Shown: positions 1 to 7,385 of the stretch, one piece after another | Numbering within the stretch: position 1 is the first letter of the stretch | Layout of the letters: each line of letters begins with the position of its first letter | Notes under the pieces: model-generated | What the model was told of the DNA's origin: nothing | Database searches by the model: none | What the model saw: the letters and a program-made list of their open reading frames with translations, nothing else | Translations under genes and position numbers: made by a program | Source of the DNA: Minisyncoccota bacterium | GTDB taxonomy: Bacteria > Patescibacteriota > Minisyncoccia > Phycocordibacterales > Phycocordibacteraceae | NCBI GenBank assembly: GCA_028687085.1 | Contig: JAQUAU010000001.1 | Location: 1 to 38,309, forward strand | Length of the DNA stretch: 38,309 nucleotides | Direction: 5' to 3'

Positions 1-3
1 TTC

Positions 4-76
4 GCCGTTGTAGCTCAGCTGGTAGAGCAGCTCCATGGTAAGGAGCAGGTCGTCAGTTCAAACCTGACCAACGGCT
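4..76 (+). tRNA. tRNA-Thr (anticodon GGU)
   Basis: A complete cloverleaf can be folded: acceptor GCCGTTG pairs with CAACGGC, the T arm is GTCAG-TTCAAAC-CTGAC, and the anticodon arm GCTCC-ATGGTAA-GGAGC places GGT at the anticodon, which reads ACC (and ACU by wobble). The discriminator base is T and CCA is not encoded. Its promoter would lie outside the window. A second tRNA-Thr follows at 569. Confidence 0.96.
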
Positions 77-79
77 CAA

Positions 80-123
80 ACAGAAATAACAAGACCCTTT
101 CGCTTGTACAAAGCGAAAGGGTC
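80..123 (-). terminator. Rho-independent terminator of the 138-371 minus-strand gene
   Basis: AGACCCTTTCGCTT and AAGCGAAAGGGTCT form a 14-bp stem around a short loop at 92-123. Read on the minus strand the stem is followed by a T-rich tail (CTTGTTATTT), so it ends the minus-strand gene. On the plus strand no U tract follows. Confidence 0.8.
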
Positions 124-137
124 TGAGGCGTTGGTGG

Positions 138-371
138 TTATTCCACCGACAGGGGAGCGAAGGGCTCCATGGGTTGGGTCTTGTTCGGGTCGAAGCCAGC
201 GAAGTCGAGATTGGCAGATTGCGTCTCGGTGTCACTGTGGTCGATCTCGACACCGTGGCGAACATGCGCGTCGAGCAGATCTTGTGTCACGGCCAGGCGG
301 TCACGACCGGTCTTTGAAGCGATGTCACCGGCACGGAGCTTGATTGCACCGAGAGGGACTTTTTTGCACAT
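138..371 (-). CDS. Small hypothetical protein, 77 aa
   Basis: No family is recognised. The start is well supported: GGAGG lies 5 bases before the ATG at 371, an ideal promoter lies further upstream (409-437) and a terminator follows. The product is soluble and mixed-charge, begins MCKKVPLGAIKLRAGDIA and has no membrane segment. Its isolated, self-contained transcription unit resembles five other small genes in this window (4938, 11849, 33112, 33493, 37989). It sits divergently from tRNA-Thr(CGU). Function unknown; that it is a real expressed gene rests on the signals, not on homology. Confidence 0.75.
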   Translation of the reverse strand: MCKKVPLGAIKLRAGDIASKTGRDRLAVTQDLLDAHVRHGVEIDHSDTETQSANLDFAGFDPNKTQPMEPFAPLSVE

Positions 372-408
372 GATTTCCTCCAGAACGTTGAAAGGTACTG
401 CAATGCCT

Positions 409-437
409 ATTATATACTATAACAATACAAATGTCAA
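409..437 (-). promoter_or_regulatory. Consensus sigma70-type promoter for the 138-371 gene
   Basis: On the minus strand TTGACA (432-437) and TATAAT (409-414) are separated by exactly 17 bases, a perfect match to the housekeeping consensus. The predicted transcript has a leader of about 30 bases before the GGAGG and ATG. Confidence 0.88.
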
Positions 438-496
438 TACATAGGATTATATGCTGCTTTTTCAGATAAGGATTGTATGGTAGAAATGTGTGTATT

Positions 497-522
497 GCCG
501 GAGTAAGTAAGCTTGCTCCGGC
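497..522. other. Hairpin echoing the tRNA-Thr acceptor sequence
   Basis: GCCGGAG at 497 and CTCCGGC at 516 pair, and the stem extends inward through AAG/CTT. The outer arms equal the 5' and 3' acceptor strands of the tRNA-Thr at 569-641. It has no U tract on either side and overlaps the -35 box of the tRNA promoter, so it may be a tRNA remnant or an operator. Confidence 0.45.
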
Positions 523-541
523 TGCGTTCGGAAAATATAAT
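513..541 (+). promoter_or_regulatory. Promoter for tRNA-Thr(CGU)
   Basis: TTGCTC (513-518), a 17-base spacer and TATAAT (536-541) precede the tRNA by 27 bases. It may read through into prfB. Confidence 0.75.
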
Positions 542-568
542 CAAGTGCCATCATATTATTCCTCACTT

Positions 569-644
569 GCCGGAGTAGCTCAGTTGGTAGAGCATTCGCA
601 TCGTAAGCGAAAGTGCGTCGGTTCAAGTCCGACCTCCGGCTCCA
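569..644 (+). tRNA. tRNA-Thr (anticodon CGU) with encoded CCA
   Basis: Acceptor GCCGGAG pairs with CTCCGGC; the anticodon arm TTCGC-ATCGTAA-GCGAA gives CGT at 602-604, reading ACG; the T arm is GTCGG-TTCAAGT-CCGAC. The 3' CCA is encoded at 642-644, unlike the first tRNA-Thr. prfB starts 24 bases later. Confidence 0.96.
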
Positions 645-668
645 AAATATCTTGCTATACTCGCCAGC

Positions 669-1547
669 ATGGACGAGAAGAGCGAGAAGCGTTTGAGAGA
701 GCTCGAAGCGATGATGGCGTCGCCCGATTTCTGGGCGGATAAGAGTCAGGCGCAGGCGCTCGTGCAGGAATATCAGCATCTCAAGGAGGGCGGTTCAGGC
801 GATCCGCACGACGCCGGAAATGCGACCTTGGCGATACTCGCGGGCGCGGGCGGCGACGATGCTGAGGACTTCGCGCGGATGCTCCGCAGGATGTATGAGG
901 GATATGCCGCCAAGAAGGGGTGGCGTACGCGCGAGCTCCATGCAAACGAGAACGATCAGGGCGGCTACCGCAACGTGATGCTCGAGATCTCCGGCAGCGG
1001 CGCCTACGGCCGCTTGCGGCACGAGGCGGGCGTGCACCGGCTCGTGCGCCAGTCGCCCTTCAATGCGAACGCGAAGCGGCAGACGAGCTTCGCGCTTGTC
1101 GAAGTGCTCCCGACTCTCGTGGCGACCGACAAGGTCGAGCTCAAACCGGACGATCTCGAGATACAGTTCGCGCGCGCCGGAGGCGCGGGCGGCCAGAACG
1201 TGAACAAGCGCGAGACGGCCGTGCGCATCCTGCATGTGCCGACCAACCTCTCGGTGCACATCTCGAGCGAGCGCAGTCAGCTCGCCAACCGCGAGAAGGC
1301 GATGGAGCTCCTCGCGGCTAAGATATTTGCGAAAGAAGAGGAGATTCGCCTCGCCGCGGCCAAGGGCCGCTCTATCGCCGCCACGACCGCCAACGAGTGG
1401 GGGAGTCAGATCCGCTCCTATGTCCTCCATCCCTATAAGATGGTCAAGGACCATCGCACTGAGTACGAGTCTTCGAACCCCGAAAAGGTGCTCGAGGGCG
1501 ACCTAGACGGCTTCATAGACGCCGCCGAGGCAGGTGAGGTACAATAA
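669..1547 (+). CDS. prfB: Peptide chain release factor 2, N-terminally short
   Basis: RF2 recognises UAA/UGA stop codons in the ribosomal A site and triggers release of the finished protein. The anticodon-like tripeptide SPF is at residues 129-131 within HRLVRQSPFNA, and the hydrolysis motif GGQ is at 174-176 (followed by N rather than the usual H). The protein has 292 residues against about 365 in E. coli: most of the N-terminal helical domain 1 is missing, only about 40 residues preceding the core. There is no internal UGA frameshift site. A TATACT box ends 7 bases before the ATG and there is no Shine-Dalgarno. ftsE starts 10 bases after its stop. Confidence 0.93.
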   Translation: MDEKSEKRLRELEAMMASPDFWADKSQAQALVQEYQHLKEGGSGDPHDAGNATLAILAGAGGDDAEDFARMLRRMYEGYAAKKGWRTRELHANENDQGGYRNVMLEISGSGAYGRLRHEAGVHRLVRQSPFNANAKRQTSFALVEVLPTLVATDKVELKPDDLEIQFARAGGAGGQNVNKRETAVRILHVPTNLSVHISSERSQLANREKAMELLAAKIFAKEEEIRLAAAKGRSIAATTANEWGSQIRSYVLHPYKMVKDHRTEYESSNPEKVLEGDLDGFIDAAEAGEVQ

Positions 1548-1557
1548 GGAGCGAAGC

Positions 1558-2235
1558 ATGATTTATTTCGACAAGGTGACGAAGCGATACGGGGACACGG
1601 CGGCGCTCGAAGAGGTTACTATCTCTGTCGCCCCCAAAGAGTTCGTCTCTATCGTCGGCCACTCGGGCGCAGGCAAGACCACGCTCCTCAAACTCCTTCT
1701 CGCCGAAGAGCGACCCTCCGAAGGGTCGGTTTTTTTTGAATCGATTGACATCAACGACCTTCCGAGCTCGGCCTTGCATCACTACCGCCGCAAGATCGGC
1801 ATGGTCTTTCAGGACTTCCGCCTTATCCCCAATAAGACCGCCTATGAGAACATCGCCTTTGCGATGGAGGCGGCCGGCCGCTCCGACGACGAGATCGCGA
1901 GCGACGTGCCCTATATCCTCGAGCTCGTGAATCTCTCTGACAAGGCGAAGCATTTTCCCGACCAGCTCTCGGGCGGCGAGAAGCAGCGCATCGCGATCGG
2001 CCGCGCCATCATCAACCAGCCCGATCTTATCGTCGCCGACGAGCCCACGGGGAACCTCGACCCTATCAACACCTACGAGGTCGTCGAGATCTTGAAGAAG
2101 ATCAATGAGCTCGGCACCACCGTCATCATCACCACGCACAACAAGGGCGTGGTCGACGCTGTGGGCCGGCGCGTCATCACGATTGATCGAGGGAGGATGG
2201 TGCGCGACGATGCAGAAGGGAAATATGTACTGTAA
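1558..2235 (+). CDS. ftsE: Cell division ATP-binding protein FtsE
   Basis: ATPase subunit of the FtsEX complex, which couples the division ring to peptidoglycan hydrolase activation at the inner membrane. The 225-residue protein shows Walker A GHSGAGKTT, the ABC signature LSGGEKQR, Walker B LIVADEP and the switch histidine in TTHNKG. The ATG at 1558 is chosen because AAGGAG lies 6 bases upstream; an in-frame GTG at 1534 would overlap prfB. ftsX follows after 9 bases, the usual ftsEX order, in one operon with prfB as in many bacteria. Confidence 0.95.
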   Translation: MIYFDKVTKRYGDTAALEEVTISVAPKEFVSIVGHSGAGKTTLLKLLLAEERPSEGSVFFESIDINDLPSSALHHYRRKIGMVFQDFRLIPNKTAYENIAFAMEAAGRSDDEIASDVPYILELVNLSDKAKHFPDQLSGGEKQRIAIGRAIINQPDLIVADEPTGNLDPINTYEVVEILKKINELGTTVIITTHNKGVVDAVGRRVITIDRGRMVRDDAEGKYVL

Positions 2236-2244
2236 TATCAACCT

Positions 2245-3171
2245 ATGAAATGGATGCTCTCAAAACGGATGATGATTGCAGGAGGTAAGAATTTCGCGCG
2301 CGGCGGCGCGGTCTCGGCGGCCACCGTGCTTATCATGACCGTCACGCTCGCTATCATCGCTTCGCTTATCTTCCTTTCTGCTCTCTTGACCTACACGCTC
2401 CAGACGGTCAGCGACAAGGTCGATGTCTCCGTCTACTTTGTGACGACAGCGGCCGAGGCCGATATCCTCGCCGTGAAGGATCAGCTGCAGAAGTTGCCGC
2501 AAGTGGCGAGCGTGAGTTATACGTCTGCCGACGAAGCGCTCGTCGCGTTTCGCGAGCGGCACGCCACCGATCAGCTCACGCTCCAAGCATTGAACGAGCT
2601 CGGCGGGAACCCGCTCGATGCCTCGCTCGAGGTGCGGGCGAAGAATCCGTCGCAGTATGAGAGCATCGTGAAGTTCCTCGAAGCATCGCCGGTGCTCTCC
2701 TCGGGCGGCACCTCGATCGTCGATCGCATCAACTACGCCCAGAACAAAGAGATCATCGATCGCCTCTCGCTCGCGATACAGGCGACGCGCGAGGTGGGGA
2801 TTGCAGTCATCATCCTCTTCGCGCTCGCCTCTATCCTCATCGCCTTCGCAACGGTCCGTCTCGCGATCTATACGGCGAAAGAGGAGATTGCCGTCATGCG
2901 GCTCGTGGGTGCTTCTAATATCTATATTCAAGGGCCGTTCGTGGTGACCGGCGTCATCACGGGCGTCATCGCGTCTCTCCTGGTCCTCTTGCTCCTTCTG
3001 CCAGCGACCTGGTATGCGAGTTCTAAGACGGCCGGGTGGTTCGGCGGATTCGACGTGGCGCTCTATTATTCAGAGCATTTTGCACTCGTCTTTTCGATAC
3101 TGATGTTCTCGGGCATCTTTCTCGGTGCAGTCGCCTCGGTGCTCGCTATCAATAAGTATCTGAAGGTCTAG
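2245..3171 (+). CDS. ftsX: Cell division protein FtsX
   Basis: Permease-like partner of FtsE. The 308-residue protein has a first transmembrane helix near residues 20-50, a large extracellular loop (roughly 55-175) that in the family contacts the peptidoglycan hydrolase or its adaptor, and three further helices in the C-terminal third, in the FtsX/MacB-like fold. It starts 9 bases after ftsE with no clear ribosome-binding site, so translation is probably coupled. pyrG follows after 7 bases. Confidence 0.95.
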   Translation: MKWMLSKRMMIAGGKNFARGGAVSAATVLIMTVTLAIIASLIFLSALLTYTLQTVSDKVDVSVYFVTTAAEADILAVKDQLQKLPQVASVSYTSADEALVAFRERHATDQLTLQALNELGGNPLDASLEVRAKNPSQYESIVKFLEASPVLSSGGTSIVDRINYAQNKEIIDRLSLAIQATREVGIAVIILFALASILIAFATVRLAIYTAKEEIAVMRLVGASNIYIQGPFVVTGVITGVIASLLVLLLLLPATWYASSKTAGWFGGFDVALYYSEHFALVFSILMFSGIFLGAVASVLAINKYLKV

Positions 3172-3178
3172 TTCTGGT

Positions 3179-4837
3179 ATGGCGAAAGAAGGACACAAAT
3201 ACATATTCGTCCTCGGCGGAGTGATGAGCGGCGTGGGGAAGGGTGTCGTCGCGAGCTCGGTCGGCCTCTTGCTCCAGCAGAAGGGCTATCCGGTCAATCT
3301 GGTCAAAGTCGACCCCTATCTCAACGTCGATGCCGGCACGATGAACCCCACCGAGCACGGCGAGGTGTTCGTACTCAAAAGCGGCATGGAGACCGACCAG
3401 GACATGGGCAATTACGAGCGCTTTCTCGGGCGCGACCTGACGAACGAAGACTACATGACGAGCGGGATGGTGTACCAGTCGGTCATTGAGCGCGAACGCG
3501 CACTCGGCTACGGCGGCAAGTGTGTCGAAGCGCTCCCGCACGTGCGCGACGAGATACTCCGGCGCTTCGAGGCCGCCGCCGCCTACAACGGCAGCCGCGT
3601 CTCGGTGATCGAGATCGGCGGCACGATTGGCGACTTCCAGAACGCGCTCTTTATCGAGGCAGCGCGCGTGCTGAAGATGGAGTATCCCGAGGACGTGCTC
3701 TTCGTCATGGTCTCGTACTTGCCGACCCCGGGCACCCTCGGCGAGATGAAGACCAAGCCGACCCAGACGGCAGTCCGCGACTTAAACTCCTACGGCGTTC
3801 AGCCGGACTTCATCGTCGCGCGCTCGAAGGAGCCGGTTGACGAGAAGCGCAAGGAGAAGCTCGCGATCTCCTGCTCAGTGCGCAAAGACCGCATCATCAG
3901 CGCGCCGGACATTTCGAGTATCTATGAAGCGCCGCTCAACTTCGAGAAGGACCGGCTCGGCGACGCGATGCTCGATGCCTTGAAGCTCCCCGAGAAGAAG
4001 AAGGCGTCGCTTGCCGCCTGGAAGAAGTTCGCGACGGCGGTCTCAAACACCAAGGCGCCTGAGATTTCTATCGCCGTGGTCGGCAAATATTTCGATACGG
4101 GCGACTTCGTCCTCTCCGACGCCTACCTCTCGGTCATCGAGGCGATCAAGTTCTCTGCGGCCAAGCTGAATCGGCACGCGAAGATCAGCTGGGTGAATTC
4201 TAAGAAGCTTGAAGCGAAGGGTGCAAAGGCCTCGAGCCTGCTCGCGGGCTACGACGGCATCATCGTCCCGGGCGGCTTCGGCGAGAGCGGCATCGAAGGC
4301 AAGATTAAGGCGATTCAATACGCACGCGAGAAAAAGATCCCGTACTTCGGCCTCTGCTACGGCATGCAGCTCATGGTCATCGAGTATGCGAGGAACGTCG
4401 TAGGGCTCAAAGACGCGAACACCACCGAGATCAAGAAGAGTGCTGCCGACCCGGTGGTCGATGTGATGCTCGAGCAGAAGAAGCACCTCTCTGACAACAA
4501 ATACGGCGGCACGATGCGCCTCGGCTCCTACCCCTGTTACCTGAAGAAGGGCACGATGGCTCGCGCTGCGTATAAAAAAGAATTAGTAGAAGAGCGCCAT
4601 CGCCATCGCTACGAAATTAATCCGAGTTATGTGAAGCAACTCGAAGCGGCCGGCCTCGTCTTCTCGGGCACGAGCCCCGACGGCGTCTTGATGGAGATCA
4701 GTGAGCTCCCGCGCGAGACGCACCCTTTCATGCTTGGTACGCAATTCCATCCTGAGCTCCAGGCGCGCCCGCTTGATCCGCACCCGCTCTTTACCGCCTT
4801 CCTCTCCGCCGCTATCGCGAAGAGGCGCAAGAAGTAA
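3179..4837 (+). CDS. pyrG: CTP synthase
   Basis: Makes CTP from UTP, ATP and glutamine. The 552-residue protein has the synthetase P-loop GGVMSGVGKG near residue 13 and a C-terminal class I glutamine amidotransferase domain with the nucleophile cysteine in FGLCYGMQ and the His-Glu pair in FHPE, so both half reactions look intact. Length fits the family (about 540). It is the last gene of the prfB-ftsE-ftsX-pyrG run; a new strong promoter begins 9 bases after its stop. Presence of pyrG in a reduced genome points to retained nucleotide interconversion from imported or salvaged UTP. Confidence 0.97.
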   Translation: MAKEGHKYIFVLGGVMSGVGKGVVASSVGLLLQQKGYPVNLVKVDPYLNVDAGTMNPTEHGEVFVLKSGMETDQDMGNYERFLGRDLTNEDYMTSGMVYQSVIERERALGYGGKCVEALPHVRDEILRRFEAAAAYNGSRVSVIEIGGTIGDFQNALFIEAARVLKMEYPEDVLFVMVSYLPTPGTLGEMKTKPTQTAVRDLNSYGVQPDFIVARSKEPVDEKRKEKLAISCSVRKDRIISAPDISSIYEAPLNFEKDRLGDAMLDALKLPEKKKASLAAWKKFATAVSNTKAPEISIAVVGKYFDTGDFVLSDAYLSVIEAIKFSAAKLNRHAKISWVNSKKLEAKGAKASSLLAGYDGIIVPGGFGESGIEGKIKAIQYAREKKIPYFGLCYGMQLMVIEYARNVVGLKDANTTEIKKSAADPVVDVMLEQKKHLSDNKYGGTMRLGSYPCYLKKGTMARAAYKKELVEERHRHRYEINPSYVKQLEAAGLVFSGTSPDGVLMEISELPRETHPFMLGTQFHPELQARPLDPHPLFTAFLSAAIAKRRKK

Positions 4838-4845
4838 TACGTGTT

Positions 4846-4874
4846 TTGACTGTAGGGCTTAAAAGCGGCATACT
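4846..4874 (+). promoter_or_regulatory. Promoter of the 4938-5198 small gene
   Basis: TTGACT (4846-4851), a 17-base spacer and CATACT (4869-4874). A leader of about 57 bases follows, ending in AGGAGG before the ATG. Confidence 0.75.
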
Positions 4875-4937
4875 ACCGTCTGGTTGCTGTACACCAGTGG
4901 TTCAACCTGCAACAGTGCTCATCGACAGGAGGGGAAC

Positions 4938-5198
4938 ATGCCAAAAGCTCGGATTCGTGTTCACACAGACAAAAGAATACCGCCGCTGAAAGTGATACGG
5001 GGGACTCGTTACTCGCCGCCGGCCAAGACAGCGATGAAAAAGAAGCCACCGGAGATCGGCCTACGCGTCGTGGGACGCGAAATGGGTCTCTACGACGGAG
5101 AAGAGAGCGAGGTCGAGCCGGACCTGTCTCCTCCGGTCATAGGGAATGTGGAAGACGATGTCGATGCCTCAGCAATGGCTTTGAAAATGTTCGGCTGA
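4938..5198 (+). CDS. Small basic/acidic hypothetical protein, 86 aa
   Basis: No family is recognised. The start at 4938 is fixed by AGGAGG upstream. The N-terminal half is strongly basic and proline-rich (begins MPKARIRVHTDKR), while the last third is acidic (ESEVEPDLS, VEDDVD) and ends in a short hydrophobic helix-like stretch. No signal peptide or membrane helix is seen. It has its own promoter and a strong terminator, making it a monocistronic unit. The charge pattern could suit an RNA- or ribosome-associated protein, but that is only a guess. Confidence 0.78.
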   Translation: MPKARIRVHTDKRIPPLKVIRGTRYSPPAKTAMKKKPPEIGLRVVGREMGLYDGEESEVEPDLSPPVIGNVEDDVDASAMALKMFG

Positions 5199-5221
5199 CC
5201 TCTCAAGCCCCATATCCCCCA

Positions 5222-5248
5222 AAAGGCCGTCAGTGACGGCCTTTTTTT
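5222..5248 (+). terminator. Rho-independent terminator
   Basis: AAAGGCCGTCA pairs with TGACGGCCTTT and a run of eight T follows. It ends the small gene and lies against the 3' end of the opposing ABC operon. Confidence 0.93.
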
Positions 5249-5993
5249 ATGAAATGGTGCGGATGACCTCGGTGAGGTGATCAACTTCTTTAAAGAATTG
5301 CTCTCCGCGCACCTCGCGCGGGCGCGCGAGGTCGACGTCGAGTATTTTTTCAACATGCCCCGGGTGTGCGCCCATGACGATAATCTGGTCAGAGAGCTCG
5401 ATAGCGTCGGGTATCAAGTGGTTCACCATGATGACGGTCATGCCGTAGCTTCGCCAGATCTTCAGGAGGTCGGTCTTGAGCGCTTCGGCGGTAATGGTGT
5501 CGAGATTTGAAAACGGTTCGTCCATGACGAGAAGATCGGGCAGTATCGCGAGCGCGCGCGCGAGCCCTACCCGCTGGCGCTGGCCGCCCGAGAGCATGGC
5601 GGGGTAATGCTTCTCGAGATGCAGGAGGCCGACCTCTTTCAACTTCTCCCGCGCGACGTGCTCGCGCTCGTGCAGGCTGGCGCCGTCCATCCGCAGGCCA
5701 AAGGCGACGTTCTCGAGCGCGGTGAGCCAAGGGAAGAGCGCATAATTCTGAAAGACCATCGCCGGTCGCGCGAAATTGCGCACGATCTCACCGCTCTCGT
5801 GTTCCATGAGGCCGAGGATGACGCGCGCGAGAGTCGATTTGCCCGCTCCCGAAGGGCCGATGATCGAGGTGAACGAGCCCTTTGCTACGCCGAAGGTGAT
5901 GTCCTTGAGCGCATAGGCACCGCGCGCTTCTTCGTCGGCGAAGCGCGCACTGACGCGCGAGAGGACGAGGGTCATCTGTTGAGTGCCGGTCAT
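5247..5993 (-). CDS. ABC transporter ATP-binding protein (nitrate/sulfonate/taurine type)
   Basis: ATPase of an importer of the SsuB/TauB/NrtD class. Walker A GPSGAGKST, signature LSGGQRQR, Walker B LLVMDEP and the switch histidine in VNHLIPDA are all present in about 248 residues. The start at 5993 lies one base past the permease stop; upstream in-frame ATGs at 6005 and 6026 overlap the permease, and the conserved part begins only at MTLVLS. It forms a two-gene operon with the permease. No substrate-binding protein is encoded nearby, so the substrate cannot be assigned. Confidence 0.9.
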   Translation of the reverse strand: MTGTQQMTLVLSRVSARFADEEARGAYALKDITFGVAKGSFTSIIGPSGAGKSTLARVILGLMEHESGEIVRNFARPAMVFQNYALFPWLTALENVAFGLRMDGASLHEREHVAREKLKEVGLLHLEKHYPAMLSGGQRQRVGLARALAILPDLLVMDEPFSNLDTITAEALKTDLLKIWRSYGMTVIMVNHLIPDAIELSDQIIVMGAHPGHVEKILDVDLARPREVRGEQFFKEVDHLTEVIRTIS

Positions 5994-5994
5994 A

Positions 5995-6744
5995 TTATTC
6001 GGCATAGCGCTTCGCGCTCTCGGCAAGGAGTGGCGCCCAGATGATGCGATTTAGCACGAAGACGATGACAAGGATCGCGAGCGTGCCTGCGATCGAGGCC
6101 TGCGTGATGCCGGTGGCGCTCGCTGTCTTGATAAAATCGCCGAAGCCGGCGATATTCGTGATAATCTCTGCGCCGATGACTGCCTCCCAGCCGATGGCGA
6201 TACCGACAATAGAACCGGTGAGTATAGAAGGGTACGCAAGCGGCGCGAGATAGTAGGGGATGCGTTTTAATCCGCGTGCGCCGAATATGGTTGCCGCATC
6301 AGAGAGGTCTTTATGCGCGCTCTTGATGGTGTTGAGGACGGCGAAGAGGATAGGCCAGATAATGGAGCTCACGGCGAAGAAGATGATCATGCGATCGGTG
6401 AAGCCGAAGAAGAAGATAAAAAGAGGGATGAGGGCGAAGGAGGGGAGATTCTGCAGGACGTCAAAGAACGGGAAGAAGAAATCGGCATACGGGCTCCAGC
6501 CGACAAGCAGGGCGACGGTAATGCCGATGATAAGCGCGATGCCGTAGGCGAGTGCGAGACGGTAGGTCGTTTCGAGAACCGCCGTGCCGAGCACCGGCCA
6601 CGCGACACTGCTGAAGTCACCGAGAGTGTAGAGGAGTAGAGCGGCGCCGATGACGCCGGCCATGAGAAACCATGCGCGGCGATAGTTGCGCGCATGCGAT
6701 CGGTGCCACGCGTGGTTCTGCGGATGTCCGACGCTGCGTATCAT
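5995..6744 (-). CDS. ABC transporter permease (SsuC/TauC type)
   Basis: Membrane subunit partnering the ATPase downstream. The 249-residue protein has about six transmembrane helices and the cytoplasmic EAA-type loop (AATIFGARGLKRIPYYLAPL) that docks the ATPase. A TAGAAT box ends 6 bases before the ATG with no ribosome-binding site, suggesting a leaderless transcript. It is divergent from the DUF2231 gene, the two -10 boxes lying 17 bases apart around a GCGCG/CGCG inverted repeat. Confidence 0.9.
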   Translation of the reverse strand: MIRSVGHPQNHAWHRSHARNYRRAWFLMAGVIGAALLLYTLGDFSSVAWPVLGTAVLETTYRLALAYGIALIIGITVALLVGWSPYADFFFPFFDVLQNLPSFALIPLFIFFFGFTDRMIIFFAVSSIIWPILFAVLNTIKSAHKDLSDAATIFGARGLKRIPYYLAPLAYPSILTGSIVGIAIGWEAVIGAEIITNIAGFGDFIKTASATGITQASIAGTLAILVIVFVLNRIIWAPLLAESAKRYAE

Positions 6745-6750
6745 GCGTTC

Positions 6751-6779
6751 ATTCTAGCGCGTTTTGCGCGTGCTAAAAT
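6751..6779. promoter_or_regulatory. Divergent leaderless promoters
   Basis: Minus-strand TAGAAT (6751-6756) is 6 bases from the permease ATG; plus-strand TAAAAT (6774-6779) is 6 bases from the DUF2231 ATG. Between them TAGCGCG and CGCGTGCTA form an imperfect inverted repeat that could be an operator. Confidence 0.6.
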
Positions 6780-6785
6780 TATTTT

Positions 6786-7322
6786 ATGAACATTCATCCG
6801 CTGTTCGTACATTTTCCGATAGGGCTCTTGGTTGTGTATTCGATATTCGAGATAGGGGCGTACTTCTCTCCGGCGCTTCGCCGACAGAGCTGGCTTTTCC
6901 CCGTAAAGGCATTCCTTCTTTTTATCGGCGTTCTTGCCGCCTTTGCCGCGCTTATCACCGGCGGCATCGCCGAAGAGCTCGTTGAGGGGACGGGGCGCGC
7001 GTATATTCTCGAAATGCATTCGCCAATCGCCGGCATCACCACGGTCCTCTATCTTATCCTGGCCGCCGCGTACCTGATTCGCGTATTCGATGTTAAAGGG
7101 TGGGGGAATTATGTGGCTGGTGTCGCCAGCCCGTTCATTCGTGTCTGGAGCTTCAAGAAGTATGTCGCGCATCTTGTCTTAGACACCTGGTTTCTGCCGG
7201 TACTCGCGCTCCTCGCCCTTATCGGGATGACCATCACGGGAGCGCTGGGTGCAGCGATTGTCTACGGACCGGATGCCGATCCCTTCGTTTCTCTGGTGTA
7301 TCACTTCTTTTGGGCGCAGTAG
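6786..7322 (+). CDS. DUF2231 family membrane protein
   Basis: The opening HPLFVHFPIGLL is the family hallmark of DUF2231 membrane proteins; conserved histidines H4 and H9 in that motif and H79 in MHSPI could bind a cofactor such as haem, which is inferred rather than known. The 178 residues contain four main hydrophobic segments plus a C-terminal one. Start at 6786 is supported by TAAAAT ending 6 bases upstream and by the motif lying at the extreme N terminus. Function in the family is not established. Confidence 0.85.
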   Translation: MNIHPLFVHFPIGLLVVYSIFEIGAYFSPALRRQSWLFPVKAFLLFIGVLAAFAALITGGIAEELVEGTGRAYILEMHSPIAGITTVLYLILAAAYLIRVFDVKGWGNYVAGVASPFIRVWSFKKYVAHLVLDTWFLPVLALLALIGMTITGALGAAIVYGPDADPFVSLVYHFFWAQ

Positions 7323-7326
7323 CTGG

Positions 7327-7334
7327 TGATATAA
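7327..7334 (+). promoter_or_regulatory. Extended -10 promoter for the secreted coiled-coil protein
   Basis: TGATATAAT is a perfect extended -10 element just after the DUF2231 stop; it would give a leader of about 45 bases before the ATG at 7386. No good -35 is visible. Confidence 0.55.
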
Positions 7335-7385
7335 TTCTTGCTGAGAGCACGTTCGTATCTTTATTCGCTTATAGATATTTTGTGT

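Noticed and set aside
497..522. Attenuator or terminator upstream of tRNA-Thr(CGU)
   Set aside because: The hairpin overlaps the -35 box upstream of the predicted transcription start, so it would not be in that transcript, and no U tract follows.
795..1454. Long minus-strand frame opposite prfB
   Set aside because: It mirrors the codon pattern of prfB, has no start signals and no recognisable domain. The same applies to the long frames opposite ftsX, pyrG, typA, the ABC-F gene and the ABC exporter permease.
669..1547. Programmed frameshift in prfB
   Set aside because: The coding frame is continuous with no early in-frame UGA or CUUUGA-type slippery site.
5247..6744. Assigning the ABC pair to nitrate, taurine or sulfonate uptake
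   Set aside because: The ATPase and permease classes fit, but no substrate-binding protein is present and these classes cannot be told apart from two subunits alone.
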